From Candidatus Dechloromonas phosphorivorans (GTDB taxonomy: Bacteria; Pseudomonadota; Gammaproteobacteria; Burkholderiales; Rhodocyclaceae): 54,456 nt of DNA. Where the stretch lies: NCBI GenBank assembly GCA_016721185.1, contig JADKIP010000007.1:1-54456 (forward strand), written 5' to 3'. Shown one piece after another: positions 24,805 through 33,569 of this stretch (position 1 is its first letter; each line of letters begins with the position of its first letter). The translations under genes and the position numbers were made by a program. The notes below the pieces were generated by a model. The model saw only the letters and a program-made list of their open reading frames with translations. It was not told the DNA's origin and made no database searches.

Positions 24805-25964
24805 ACACAACAAATTAGCGACACCAGTCGAATGGCGGGATGCTCACGCAAGCGCTCGCCCAAAGCGGCTTCAGCTTGGCGTAAAGCATCGCCATTCTCA
24901 AAAAACCCATGCTTGAGAAAAACCTCGACCTCAACCTGGCCGTTCAAATAATGCAGAACCACTTTCTCTGGCGGCGGCAATTCAGCCAGTAATGGCTTGA
25001 GTTCCAGCAGCACGGCATCGCGCCCCGGCAGTCGGGCAGCGGCGGCATCGGGATCAAGGTCATCTTCGGGGTCGATATGGACCAGAACATCCAGCACCTC
25101 CGGGTGCTCGCGCAAGACGCGAGCGCGTGCGTGCTCGGCAATTCGATGACCTTCGGAAACGCTGATCCTTGCGTCGACCTGAACGTGGGCATCGACCAGC
25201 GCCTGATGCGCCATTCGTCGTGTCCGTAACTCGTGCAAACCGAGCACGCCCGGCGTCTTTAGCAAGGTTTGGCGAATCAACTCAACCTGCGCTTCATCCA
25301 GACCGGTATCGATCAACTCCTTCAAAGCACCCCACGACAATTCAGCGCCCATGCGCAAGATCATGAAGCCCATCAAGGCGGCGGCGAGCAGGTCGAGAAA
25401 TGACCAGCCGAGCAGCGCGCCGCCGATGCCAACCACGACAACCAGCGCCGAAGCGGCATCGGCCCGGGTATGCAAGGCATTGGCGATCATCAGTTGCGAG
25501 CGCAAACGCTCGGCAACGCGGATCAGGTAGCGATAGAGCACCTCCTTGGAGACCACGGTTGCGATCGCAACCCACAGCGCGGATAGCTGAATGGCGGGAA
25601 GCACCTCGGCATGTTGCAGGCGGAGGCCGGACTCCCAAAGAATACCGCCACCAATCAGCGTCAGTGATGCACCGAGAATCAGCGTGGCGGCAGTCTCAAC
25701 CCGGGCATGCCCGTAGGGATGCGCCTGATCGGCGGGATGGGCGCTCTGCCGGCTGGCGTAGATCACCAGAAAGTCGGAGAGCAGATCGGAAAATGAATGC
25801 AGGCCGTGGGCAATCAGCGATTGCGAGTGGGCGAGCCAGCCGACTACCAACTGCACAACGGTCATCACCAGATTGACCGCCACGCTCACCCATGTCGCGC
25901 GCTGCGCCTCAAGCGAGCGCTCGGCTTGCCCGGTGGCCGGAGATGGGTGATGTTCGTGTGCCAT
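24792..25964 (-). CDS. Cation diffusion facilitator (Zn2+/divalent metal efflux)
   Basis: A 390-residue inner-membrane antiporter that would export zinc or related metals. Six helices lie between residues about 25 and 215. The metal site is visible as H-S-F-S-D in TM2 and H-T-R-A-D in TM5, an HD-HD arrangement typical of zinc-type CDF proteins (FieF has DD-HD). A cytoplasmic ferredoxin-like domain with H-R-I-A-E-H and V-H-I-D-P-E-D follows. The C-terminus extends about 80 residues beyond the usual CDF end (LLAELPPPEKVVLHYLNG onward), an extra domain seen in some betaproteobacterial members. The N-terminus H-E-H-H-P may bind metal. The gene lies upstream of glnA on the same strand, and its 3' end carries an NtrC site. 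Confidence 0.88.
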   Translation of the reverse strand: MAHEHHPSPATGQAERSLEAQRATWVSVAVNLVMTVVQLVVGWLAHSQSLIAHGLHSFSDLLSDFLVIYASRQSAHPADQAHPYGHARVETAATLILGASLTLIGGGILWESGLRLQHAEVLPAIQLSALWVAIATVVSKEVLYRYLIRVAERLRSQLMIANALHTRADAASALVVVVGIGGALLGWSFLDLLAAALMGFMILRMGAELSWGALKELIDTGLDEAQVELIRQTLLKTPGVLGLHELRTRRMAHQALVDAHVQVDARISVSEGHRIAEHARARVLREHPEVLDVLVHIDPEDDLDPDAAAARLPGRDAVLLELKPLLAELPPPEKVVLHYLNGQVEVEVFLKHGFFENGDALRQAEAALGERLREHPAIRLVSLICCVAPN

Positions 25965-26011
25965 GTTGTCTAGCCTATACTATTGGCCTCTGATTCTAGC
26001 AGCCAAAAATT

Positions 26012-26464
26012 ATGGGAAAGCTAAGCGCCATTCTTGAACTTGCCAGCGAACGGGGCCGCGCCCTTGAGCGCCCCTATCTCGGCGAATTGACGCCGCAAGA
26101 GGCTTACACGGTGCTGCAACTCGCCCCCGGCGCCAAGATTGTCGACGTCCGGACGCGTGCCGAGTGGGACTGGGTGGGCCGGGTGCCTGGCGCCATTGAA
26201 ATCGAATGGAATCAGTATCCGGGTGGCGTGCGAAATCCGAATTTTGTCGCTCAGCTCAAGCGGCAAGTTGATCCGGAATCCCTCGTCATGTTCATTTGCC
26301 GCAGCGGCGTCCGTTCGATTGGTGCGGCGGCCCTGGCCACAGAGGCGGGATACAACAGTTGCTTTAACGTCCTGGAAGGCTTTGAGGGCGACAAGGATGC
26401 CAATGGCCACCGCAACAACATCGGCGGCTGGCGTCGAGCCGGGCTGCCCTGGAGTCAGGGATAA
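26012..26464 (+). CDS. Rhodanese-like sulfurtransferase
   Basis: A 150-residue single-domain rhodanese. It has A-K-I-V-D-V-R-T-R-A-E-W near residue 45 and the active-site loop C96-R-S-G-V-R-S. C-R-S-G-x-R-S is a standard six-residue sulfur-transfer loop. A C-terminal G-F-E-G-D-K-D-A-N-G-H-R stretch is shared with rhodaneses often found next to metabolic genes in proteobacteria. It would carry persulfide on the Cys. It is divergent from the CDF gene (47 bases between starts) and 70 bases before nadA. nadA encodes an Fe-S enzyme, so a sulfur-supply link is possible but unproven. Confidence 0.88.
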   Translation: MGKLSAILELASERGRALERPYLGELTPQEAYTVLQLAPGAKIVDVRTRAEWDWVGRVPGAIEIEWNQYPGGVRNPNFVAQLKRQVDPESLVMFICRSGVRSIGAAALATEAGYNSCFNVLEGFEGDKDANGHRNNIGGWRRAGLPWSQG

Positions 26465-26534
26465 TCGTTGTGCCGAAGGGTAATTTCTGAAAGCTGCGGT
26501 CAACCGCAAAAAAAGCCAAATTTTAGAGAACAGC

Positions 26535-27632
26535 ATGCAAACAGCCACTATCTCCTTTGACCCGTTCAATAAACTCAGCGACGAGGCTTGCCAGGAACGC
26601 ATTCGCGTTGCTCGCGCCAAACTCGGCAAAAAAGCCGTCATTCTTTGCCACCATTACCAGCGCGCCGACGTTTATCAGCACGCCGACCTGACCGGCGATT
26701 CGCTGAAGCTCTCGCGCCTGGCCTCGCAGACGGATTCCGAATACGTTATTTTCTGCGGCGTGCATTTCATGGCGGAAGTTGCCGACATCATGACCGCGCC
26801 GCATCAGGTCGCCATCCTGCCCGACCTCGCGGCGGGCTGCTCGATGGCCGACATGGCCAACCTGGCAAAAGTCGAGCGCTGCTGGCGTGAGTTGAACGAG
26901 GTGCTGAACGCCGAGGAAGAAGTGACCCCGGTCACTTACATCAACTCAGCCGCCGACCTGAAAGCTTTTTGTGGCGAACATGGCGGCATCGTCTGCACTT
27001 CATCCAATGCCGGCACGATCGCCAAATGGGCTTTCGAGCGTCGGCCCAAGGTCTTGTTTTTCCCTGACCAGCACCTCGGACGCTGGACTGGCCACAACAT
27101 GGGCATTCCGATGGACGAAATGGTCGTCTGGGACCCCGACCTTGAGTTGGGCGGATTGACCCCGGCGCAAATCAAGAAAGCCCGCATCCTGCTCTGGAAA
27201 GGCCACTGCTCGGTGCACCAGATGTTCCAGAAGTCGAACATCGACGCCTTCCGCGCCAAATACCCGGATGGCTTGGTGATTTCCCACCCGGAATGCAACT
27301 TTGAAGTCTGTGCCGCCTCGGATTACGTCGGCTCGACTGAACATATCGTCAAGACCATCAAGGAAGCACCGGAAGGTACCCGCTGGCTGGTCGGCACCGA
27401 ACTGAATCTGGTTGATCGACTGGCCAGGGAAGTCCTGCCGCAGAACAAGATTGTCCAGTTCATGGCAACCACCATCTGCATGTGCTCGACAATGCAGCGC
27501 ATCGACCCGCAACATCTGGCCTGGACGCTGGAAAACCTGGTCGACGGCAAGGTGGTCAATCAGATCAAGGTGCCAGCGCACGAGGCTGTCCTGGCCAAAC
27601 TGGCACTCGACAGGATGTTGGCAATTTCCTGA
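26535..27632 (+). CDS. nadA: Quinolinate synthase A
   Basis: A 365-residue 4Fe-4S enzyme that condenses iminoaspartate and dihydroxyacetone phosphate to quinolinate in NAD synthesis. Three repeats of the NadA fold are visible: C-H-H-Y-Q-R-A-D-V-Y-Q-H-A-D, V-T-Y-I-N-S-A-A-D-L-K-A, and H-P-E-C-N-F-E-V-C. The cluster Cys are in the A-G-C-S-M-A-D-M, H-P-E-C and M-C-S-T-M regions. N-M-G-I-P-M-D-E-M-V-V-W-D-P near residue 200 is typical of the long NadA form. The ATG at 26535 follows GAGAACAGC. No nadB or nadC is adjacent. A 5-bp GC stem at 27660-27673 follows the stop and may act as a weak terminator. Confidence 0.95.
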   Translation: MQTATISFDPFNKLSDEACQERIRVARAKLGKKAVILCHHYQRADVYQHADLTGDSLKLSRLASQTDSEYVIFCGVHFMAEVADIMTAPHQVAILPDLAAGCSMADMANLAKVERCWRELNEVLNAEEEVTPVTYINSAADLKAFCGEHGGIVCTSSNAGTIAKWAFERRPKVLFFPDQHLGRWTGHNMGIPMDEMVVWDPDLELGGLTPAQIKKARILLWKGHCSVHQMFQKSNIDAFRAKYPDGLVISHPECNFEVCAASDYVGSTEHIVKTIKEAPEGTRWLVGTELNLVDRLAREVLPQNKIVQFMATTICMCSTMQRIDPQHLAWTLENLVDGKVVNQIKVPAHEAVLAKLALDRMLAIS

Positions 27633-27659
27633 AGTTTTGCCGGCTTGCCTATAGAAGGC

Positions 27660-27673
27660 GGGGGAAAGCCCCC
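27660..27673 (+). terminator. Possible weak terminator after nadA
   Basis: GGGGG-AAAG-CCCCC forms a short GC-only stem 28 bases after the nadA stop, followed by ACTTCGTTCT rather than a clean U-run. It separates nadA from the bcs control region. Confidence 0.4.
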
Positions 27674-27688
27674 ACTTCGTTCTCCGGC

Positions 27689-27704
27689 TGTGACTTAACT
27701 CACA
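27689..27704. promoter_or_regulatory. CRP/Vfr-type operator upstream of the cellulose locus
   Basis: TGTGACTTAACTCACA is an exact match to the CRP half-sites TGTGA-N6-TCACA, and the palindrome extends to CTGTGA/TCACAG. Its centre lies about 62 bases before the start predicted from the hexamers at 27724-27752, the class I activator position. Which CRP/FNR-family protein binds is not known. Confidence 0.6.
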
Positions 27705-27723
27705 GTACGGATCGATACTCATT

Positions 27724-27752
27724 TTGAAGGGCATTGAATAATGCGTTCTAAT
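27724..27752 (+). promoter_or_regulatory. Predicted sigma-70 promoter for bcsB-C
   Basis: TTGAAG (27724-27729), a 17-base spacer and TCTAAT (27747-27752) fit a sigma-70 promoter with two mismatches in -35 and one in -10. The start would be near 27759, giving a leader of about 175 bases before the bcsB ATG. The weak -35 and the CRP-type site upstream suggest activator dependence. Confidence 0.5.
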
Positions 27753-27775
27753 ACGCACACTCAGTTCAATACCCT
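27728..27775 (+). other. Nested imperfect stem-loop in the bcs control region
   Basis: AGGGCATTGAA (27728-27738) can pair with TTCAATACCCT (27765-27775), with one mismatch in eleven. An inner TGCGT/ACGCA stem (27742-27746 with 27753-27757) lies inside it. It overlaps the predicted promoter, so it would act at DNA level or reflect a protein-binding palindrome rather than a full leader RNA. Confidence 0.35.
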
Positions 27776-27932
27776 AAAAATGGTAAATTTCTATTTTATT
27801 TTGTAAAAACCTGCCGCGAACACCGAGAACTCCACACAAAAGGTGCAGATGCAGATTGCCGACAAAAAATGTGAATTCCCTCTGCTATTGAGCACGAGGA
27901 GAATTCGCCAAAATAGAACCAGATTGCAAAAA

Positions 27933-30182
27933 ATGTACAAAAATAAATTAAAAAAGTTCATTAGCCGAATTATTTCCCTTTCGTTGATTTTTGCGCTTTC
28001 TGGGGAATTTGCACTATCGGCCAGCAAGCAGGAATTATCCAGCCCCCCCCTTTTGCGCCAAGAGACTCTCTCGTTTAAACAAATGGGCGCCTACTCGCCG
28101 TTGAAACTACGAGGCGTTGATGGCAGCCAGTCTCTTCCTTTCAGCGTTCGCCTGGATGAAACCATCACTCGCGCTCGCCTGAAACTCGGCTTCAATTACT
28201 CTCCAGCGTTACTGCAAGAACTCTCCCATTTGAAAGTACTGGTCAATGAGGAGGTGATTGCAGTATTTCCACTGCCCAAGGACAAAGCCAGCAGCGGAGA
28301 GATAAGAGAGGTGGATATCGACCCCCGCCTGATTACGGACTTCAACCGGATTCGCCTTCAGCTTATTGGGCACTACACGCTGGAATGTGAAGACCCTCTG
28401 CACTCCAGTCTCTGGGCCAGTGTTAGCAACCAAAGCCAGCTTGAACTAACGACCCGGATGATCACACTTCCGACCGATCTCGCACTGCTGCCAGCACCAT
28501 TTTTTGATCGGCGCGACAGTCGGCGCCTTGAACTGCCGTTTGTCTTTGGCGCCCGTCCTTCCATGGAAACCCTGCGCGCCTCCGGCGTCATCGCCTCCTG
28601 GCTGGGTGCGCAAGCCAGCTATAGGGGAGCCCGCTTTTCGGCAAACTTTGACCGTTTACCAGTGCAACACGCGATTGTCGTTGCTACCAATGACGAATTA
28701 CCCCAGTCCCTCCATTTGGAAAAGGTTCAGGGACCGACCTTGGCCGTTGTATCCAATATCGACAATCCAGCCATAAAGTACCTGCTGGTTTTAGGACGAG
28801 ACAGCGACGACCTGAAATTGGCAGCCGATGCCCTGGTTCTCGGCCAAGCAACATTAAGCGGACAGACAGCGACAATCAACAGTGTCAAGTACGAAGAGCG
28901 TCGCGCCGCCTACGATGCGCCAAACTGGATAAGCACCTCACGAGCAGTGCGTTTCGCTGAACTGGTTTCAAACCAGAACGAGTTGCAGGTGAGCGGGCAC
29001 CTGCCGGATACCATCAAAGTGGGCGCCCGCCTCGCCCCGGACTTATTCACGTGGCCAACCCGCGGCGTTCCCATCAATCTGCGTTACAGATACACCCCGC
29101 CAGCCGCAATCGATGAATCAACCTTGAGCGTTAGCATCAACAACCAATTCATTCAGGCATTCCGCCTTTTCGGTAGCCAGCAGACTGGAGAAAAAAGCCG
29201 CTTTTCGCTACCCCTCATCCACGACACGATGGCCACCTCCTCTGACGAAGTGCGCATCCCGGCATTCCAAGTGGGCAGCGACAATCAGTTACAGTTCCAG
29301 TTTGCATTCGGATATGCCAAGGATGGCAAATGCCGCGCAGATGCGCTTGATTTGACTCGGGCCGCGATAGACCCGGATTCGACTATCGACCTTACCGGCT
29401 TCCCCCACTACACGGCGATGCCCAATCTTGCCTATTTCGCAAACTCTGGCTATCCATTCACCAAGTATGCTGACTTGGCAGAAACCGTGGTCATCATGCC
29501 GGACACCCCAGTGGTACAGGATGTTGAGGTTTTTCTGTCGACGCTAGGACACCTGGGCCGCTCCACCGGGTTGCCTGGCATGCGATTTAAAATAAACAAA
29601 GCCAGCGAGGTCAACGAATCAGGCAATACCGACCTTCTGGTAATCGGCTCCGGTAGCGCGAATAAAATACTGAGCGGCTGGTCCCAAGCATTGCCGAATA
29701 TCATAGATGGCAGCAAACGCCTGTTTAAGCCGATGATTCAGAACGATCTTGGCTTGGCCAACTGGTTCGGAATTGACAAGCCAGACCTTAAACTCTTTGC
29801 CGGTGAGGGTAATCTGAGCACTGATGGCCCACTGGCTGCCTGGCTAGGCTTTCAGTCCCCCCTTAAAAGTGGGCGCAGCGTCATCGCACTAACCGCTAAC
29901 AACAGCGATGCCCTTTTGTCGGGAATTGATGCCCTGCAAGATGGAGAAAAGATCAGCAAGATACAGGGAGACGTTGCCTTCATCCGGAACAACAGTGTTG
30001 AAAGTTTTCGCACCAGCGAACCCTACTATGTCGGCAGCCTGCCCTGGTGGATGGTGATCTGGTATCACCTTTCACGCTACCCGATTCTGCTCTCCATCAT
30101 GGGCCTGATTGCGGGATTGATTTTAGCTGCGTGGTTGTTCTCGACACTGCAATCCATCGCTGCAAAGCGCTTAGGCAAGTAA
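27933..30182 (+). CDS. bcsB: Cellulose synthase regulatory subunit BcsB
   Basis: About 749 residues from the ATG at 27933, chosen because it gives a signal peptide (M-Y-K-N-K-L-K-K-F then a hydrophobic stretch ending F-A-L-S-A). A GTG at 27843 would add 30 residues. No strong ribosome site stands before either. BcsB lies in the periplasm, anchored by one C-terminal helix (W-W-M-V-I-W-Y-H-L-S-R-Y-P then about 20 hydrophobic residues), and guides the glucan from BcsA. The order of carbohydrate-binding and flavodoxin-like domains fits E. coli BcsB (779). It is the first gene of the locus, whereas in E. coli bcsB follows bcsA. bcsQ begins 15 bases after the stop. Confidence 0.88.
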   Translation: MYKNKLKKFISRIISLSLIFALSGEFALSASKQELSSPPLLRQETLSFKQMGAYSPLKLRGVDGSQSLPFSVRLDETITRARLKLGFNYSPALLQELSHLKVLVNEEVIAVFPLPKDKASSGEIREVDIDPRLITDFNRIRLQLIGHYTLECEDPLHSSLWASVSNQSQLELTTRMITLPTDLALLPAPFFDRRDSRRLELPFVFGARPSMETLRASGVIASWLGAQASYRGARFSANFDRLPVQHAIVVATNDELPQSLHLEKVQGPTLAVVSNIDNPAIKYLLVLGRDSDDLKLAADALVLGQATLSGQTATINSVKYEERRAAYDAPNWISTSRAVRFAELVSNQNELQVSGHLPDTIKVGARLAPDLFTWPTRGVPINLRYRYTPPAAIDESTLSVSINNQFIQAFRLFGSQQTGEKSRFSLPLIHDTMATSSDEVRIPAFQVGSDNQLQFQFAFGYAKDGKCRADALDLTRAAIDPDSTIDLTGFPHYTAMPNLAYFANSGYPFTKYADLAETVVIMPDTPVVQDVEVFLSTLGHLGRSTGLPGMRFKINKASEVNESGNTDLLVIGSGSANKILSGWSQALPNIIDGSKRLFKPMIQNDLGLANWFGIDKPDLKLFAGEGNLSTDGPLAAWLGFQSPLKSGRSVIALTANNSDALLSGIDALQDGEKISKIQGDVAFIRNNSVESFRTSEPYYVGSLPWWMVIWYHLSRYPILLSIMGLIAGLILAAWLFSTLQSIAAKRLGK

Positions 30183-30197
30183 CTCGAGCCCGACGAC

Positions 30198-30938
30198 ATG
30201 TTTATTGTTGCTCTCTGCTCCACATGTGGCGGTGTCGGCCGGACTACGGTCACTGCGGGATTGTCCAGCGCCCTTGGCAGAAAAGGGCGACGGGTATTGG
30301 CTATCGATCTAGACCCACAAAATATGTTGGGTCTTCATCTGGGCATCAATCTTCTGTCGGATGGCTTGGCAACAAGTTCCGGCGACACTTGGATGGAGAC
30401 CTCCTGGCGCACCAGTGACGGCGTGGATTTTGTGCCATTCGGGAACCCATCTGCCGATGTCGCCTGGCAACTGGAGGTGGAGCTCAAACGCGATCCGGGC
30501 TGGCTAAGCCAACGCCTTTCCCGGCTTGATTTCCCCGACGAGGGCATTGTGCTTATTGATAGCGCGCGATTGCCGTCCCGCTGGGGAGAAGCGGCGCGCC
30601 ATGCAGCCGATCTCACCTTATTCCTCGGGCACCCGGATCCGGGCAGTCTGGGCGGCTTTGATGCATTATCCCGAGGCAGCAAATCTCAGGACAACATCGC
30701 CTTTCTGCTCAATGACGTTGATCCAACGCGAACGCTTCATCGAGATGCTTTGTTACTAGCCCGCAATCGTTGGCCGGACACATGTCTGCAATACCCGATC
30801 CACCGGGATGAAGCCGTGGCCGAAGCCTTGGCGCATGGTCAATCAATTTTCGACTACGCCACCCGAGCCCAGGCCGCACATGACCTGCAAGGTGTTGCAA
30901 CCTGGCTGCTGAATCGCCATTCGATGACAGCACGATGA
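30198..30938 (+). CDS. bcsQ: Cellulose biosynthesis protein BcsQ (MinD/ParA-like)
   Basis: A 246-residue relative of ParA/MinD ATPases, needed in E. coli for cellulose secretion and for polar placement of the synthase. The P-loop reads S-T-C-G-G-V-G-R-T-T (residues 8-17). Both lysines of the deviant Walker A motif (KGGxGKT) are replaced, by Cys and Arg. E. coli BcsQ also lacks them (RGGVGTT), so this is in line with the family, but ATP hydrolysis is doubtful. Switch-like I-D-L-D-P-Q-N and I-V-L-I-D-S-A-R follow. Its stop overlaps the bcsA start as ATGA, so the two are translated together. BcsQ marks the type II (E. coli-like) secretion system. Confidence 0.85.
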   Translation: MFIVALCSTCGGVGRTTVTAGLSSALGRKGRRVLAIDLDPQNMLGLHLGINLLSDGLATSSGDTWMETSWRTSDGVDFVPFGNPSADVAWQLEVELKRDPGWLSQRLSRLDFPDEGIVLIDSARLPSRWGEAARHAADLTLFLGHPDPGSLGGFDALSRGSKSQDNIAFLLNDVDPTRTLHRDALLLARNRWPDTCLQYPIHRDEAVAEALAHGQSIFDYATRAQAAHDLQGVATWLLNRHSMTAR

Positions 30939-33538
30939 CATTGCCAACTGCAATCAGATCCGCCCTGCTGTTTTTTGCTGCACAATTGGCAGTCACCATA
31001 CCGAATAGTCCAAGACAATGGTTATGGCGTCTTTTCATCAAACCCGTTTGCCTTCCCAGCCGCCCACTAAATCCGCCCAGCAGGCTAATCGCACGCCTGT
31101 CCCGAAAACTTGGCGTAATCGATTATCGAGACACTAGCGAATGGGTGCTCCGCCTACTTTTCTTGCCCTCACATCGCGCCGCCTCTGAAGCAAACGAAAC
31201 AGAACTTGCTCCAGGTTTTTTCGAGCGCCTGACCCAACCCCTTACTTCTTTTGTCACTGTCATTTGGGAGCACATCGGGCCGGCAGCCAGCCGTCTCATC
31301 CCACATACCGATTACCCTGCATTCAGCGCACGCCTCAATCGCTGGGCAGAAGTGGTTGCCATAAAGCACCCCTTCGTACAATGGGTGTTGTTGATACTTG
31401 CCACCCTTCTGTTCACCGTTGCTTCGACAACGCCTATGAACTGGGCCGAGCAACTGGTGTTTTCTCTCTTCATATGGTGGCTGGCGCTTTTCATACGGCG
31501 ACTTCCCGGTAACTTGCCGACCCTTATGTTGATGATTGTTTCGCTACTCGCCTCATGCCGGTACATCTGGTGGCGAGCCACCACAACGCTTGATCTTGAG
31601 CCAGGCCCCAGCCTTTTCTTAGGGTTCCTGCTATTTGCGGCGGAGTGTTACACGTGGCTGGTACTCCTGCTGGGTTACCTGCAGACATTGCGACCGCTCA
31701 ACCGAAAGCCTGTCGCTTTGCCTACCGGCTTTTCCGATTGGCCGACCGTTGACGTCTTCATTCCAACCTATAACGAGCCACTGAAGGTAATACGCGCCAC
31801 CGTATTTGCCGCCCAGGGAATGGACTGGCCGCAGGAAAAACTGCGGATATTTATTCTCGACGATGGTCGCCGCGAACAATTTCGTGAATTTGCCGAAACA
31901 GTCGGGGTTGGCTACATCATCCGCCCGGACAATTTCCACGCCAAGGCCGGCAACCTGAATCACGCGCTAACCAAGACTACCGGAGAATTTGTTGCAATTT
32001 TCGATTGTGACCACATTCCGACGCGCTCTTTCCTGCAGGTCGGCATGGGCTGGTTTCTCAAAGACCCCAATTGTGCGATGTTGCAAACGCCCCATCATTT
32101 TTTTTCGCCTGACCCATTTGAGCGAAATCTTGACACCTTCAAGCGCGTACCCAATGAAGGTGAATTGTTTTATGGTTTGATTCAGGACGGCAACGATCTA
32201 TGGAACGCCACTTTTTTCTGTGGCTCATGTGCAATTATTCGACGAGGCCCGCTAGAAGAAATTGGCGGGATAGCCATTGAAACCGTCACTGAGGACGCCC
32301 ATACAGCACTCAAGCTGAATCGGCGTGGATATTCGACGGCATATTTGAATATTACGCAGGCGGCTGGGCTGGCTACCGAAAGTCTATCGGCACACATCGG
32401 TCAGCGCATCCGCTGGGCGAGAGGAATGGCCCAGATATTCCGCCTGGACAACCCATTCCTGGGCAAGGGACTTTCATTTTTTCAGCGCCTTTGCTACAGC
32501 AATTCGATGCTACATTTTTTCTCCGGCATCCCTCGCCTGATTTTTCTGACAGCCCCACTGTGCTACCTATGGTTTGGCATGCACATTATCAACACAGAAG
32601 CTATTTACATTCTGATTTACGCACTGCCGCACATCGTCCTTTCCAGCATTGCTAATTCACGAAACCAAGGAGCACACCGACACTCCTTTTGGGGTGAGGT
32701 GTACGAATCTGTCCTTGCCTGGTACATCACCCTGCCCACCACCGTCGCCTTGCTCAACCCACATTTTGGCAAATTCAACGTGACCGCAAAGGGTGGATTG
32801 GTCGCTGAGAAATTTTTCGACTGGACGATCTCCAAACCCTACATTTTACTGGTGGCCCTGAATTTTCTTGGCATAGGTGTTGGAATTGGCCGCCTGCTCT
32901 GGTGGAATGCCTACGAACCAGGGACTGTTTTGCTCAATCTAGCTTGGACCCTATTCAACATGATCATCCTCGGGGCAGCGATCAGCGTCGCCAGTGAGGC
33001 TCGCCAAGTCCGCGTGAACCATCGGGTCGCCATCCGTGTTCCCGCCATCCTTCAACTTGGTGATGGCCGGGCATTGCACGTTTACACCCAGGATTATTCC
33101 TTGGGCGGATTGGGCCTTGCTCTACCTGAAGAGATCTCCGCCACCGAACTAGCCAAGGCAGGCGATAAGGTATGGGTAACGCTTGATCGCGGCGATCAGG
33201 AATGCGCCTTCCCTGCTCGCGTCGTCATGGCTAACAAAAGCCAGCTCGGACTGCAGTTTGATGAACTTTCGATTGCCGACGAACGGCGTCTGGTCCAGTG
33301 CACCTTCGGGCGTGCAGACGCCTGGATTGGCAAGAATGATGGCCGACCCAATGACAAACCGCTGGAAGGTTTCCGTGAAGTATGCAGCCTTGGCTTGCGT
33401 GGTTACCTACGAATTTTTCAGAGAATACGCCAGAGCCTGACTAACAACCTACACAGCGTCGCTCAGCATATTGTAGAAAAGTTTGAATCTCCGGCATCAC
33501 CAACGCACCTCAGCAGCAAGGTCATCAGTCGACTTTGA
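30935..33538 (+). CDS. bcsA: Cellulose synthase catalytic subunit BcsA
   Basis: An 867-residue inner-membrane glycosyltransferase that polymerises glucose from UDP-glucose and passes the chain out. Eight or so helices surround a GT-A domain with D309-D310-G, D357-C-D359, T452-E-D454 and Q490-R-I-R-W494, the full set for processive beta-glycan synthesis. A C-terminal PilZ domain binds c-di-GMP: R693-x3-R697 and D720-Y-S-L-G-G. The length matches E. coli BcsA (872). A long soluble N-terminal part precedes TM1, also as in E. coli. It overlaps bcsQ by four bases. Activity should be switched on by c-di-GMP. Confidence 0.96.
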   Translation: MTLPTAIRSALLFFAAQLAVTIPNSPRQWLWRLFIKPVCLPSRPLNPPSRLIARLSRKLGVIDYRDTSEWVLRLLFLPSHRAASEANETELAPGFFERLTQPLTSFVTVIWEHIGPAASRLIPHTDYPAFSARLNRWAEVVAIKHPFVQWVLLILATLLFTVASTTPMNWAEQLVFSLFIWWLALFIRRLPGNLPTLMLMIVSLLASCRYIWWRATTTLDLEPGPSLFLGFLLFAAECYTWLVLLLGYLQTLRPLNRKPVALPTGFSDWPTVDVFIPTYNEPLKVIRATVFAAQGMDWPQEKLRIFILDDGRREQFREFAETVGVGYIIRPDNFHAKAGNLNHALTKTTGEFVAIFDCDHIPTRSFLQVGMGWFLKDPNCAMLQTPHHFFSPDPFERNLDTFKRVPNEGELFYGLIQDGNDLWNATFFCGSCAIIRRGPLEEIGGIAIETVTEDAHTALKLNRRGYSTAYLNITQAAGLATESLSAHIGQRIRWARGMAQIFRLDNPFLGKGLSFFQRLCYSNSMLHFFSGIPRLIFLTAPLCYLWFGMHIINTEAIYILIYALPHIVLSSIANSRNQGAHRHSFWGEVYESVLAWYITLPTTVALLNPHFGKFNVTAKGGLVAEKFFDWTISKPYILLVALNFLGIGVGIGRLLWWNAYEPGTVLLNLAWTLFNMIILGAAISVASEARQVRVNHRVAIRVPAILQLGDGRALHVYTQDYSLGGLGLALPEEISATELAKAGDKVWVTLDRGDQECAFPARVVMANKSQLGLQFDELSIADERRLVQCTFGRADAWIGKNDGRPNDKPLEGFREVCSLGLRGYLRIFQRIRQSLTNNLHSVAQHIVEKFESPASPTHLSSKVISRL

Positions 33539-33569
33539 CCGAACATTGGACATAGGGAAAAGAACCAGG

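Noticed and set aside
27660..27775. c-di-GMP (GEMM) riboswitch before bcsB
   Set aside because: The conserved GEMM core and tetraloop receptor are not present; the stems fit a weak terminator, a CRP-type site and a palindrome instead.
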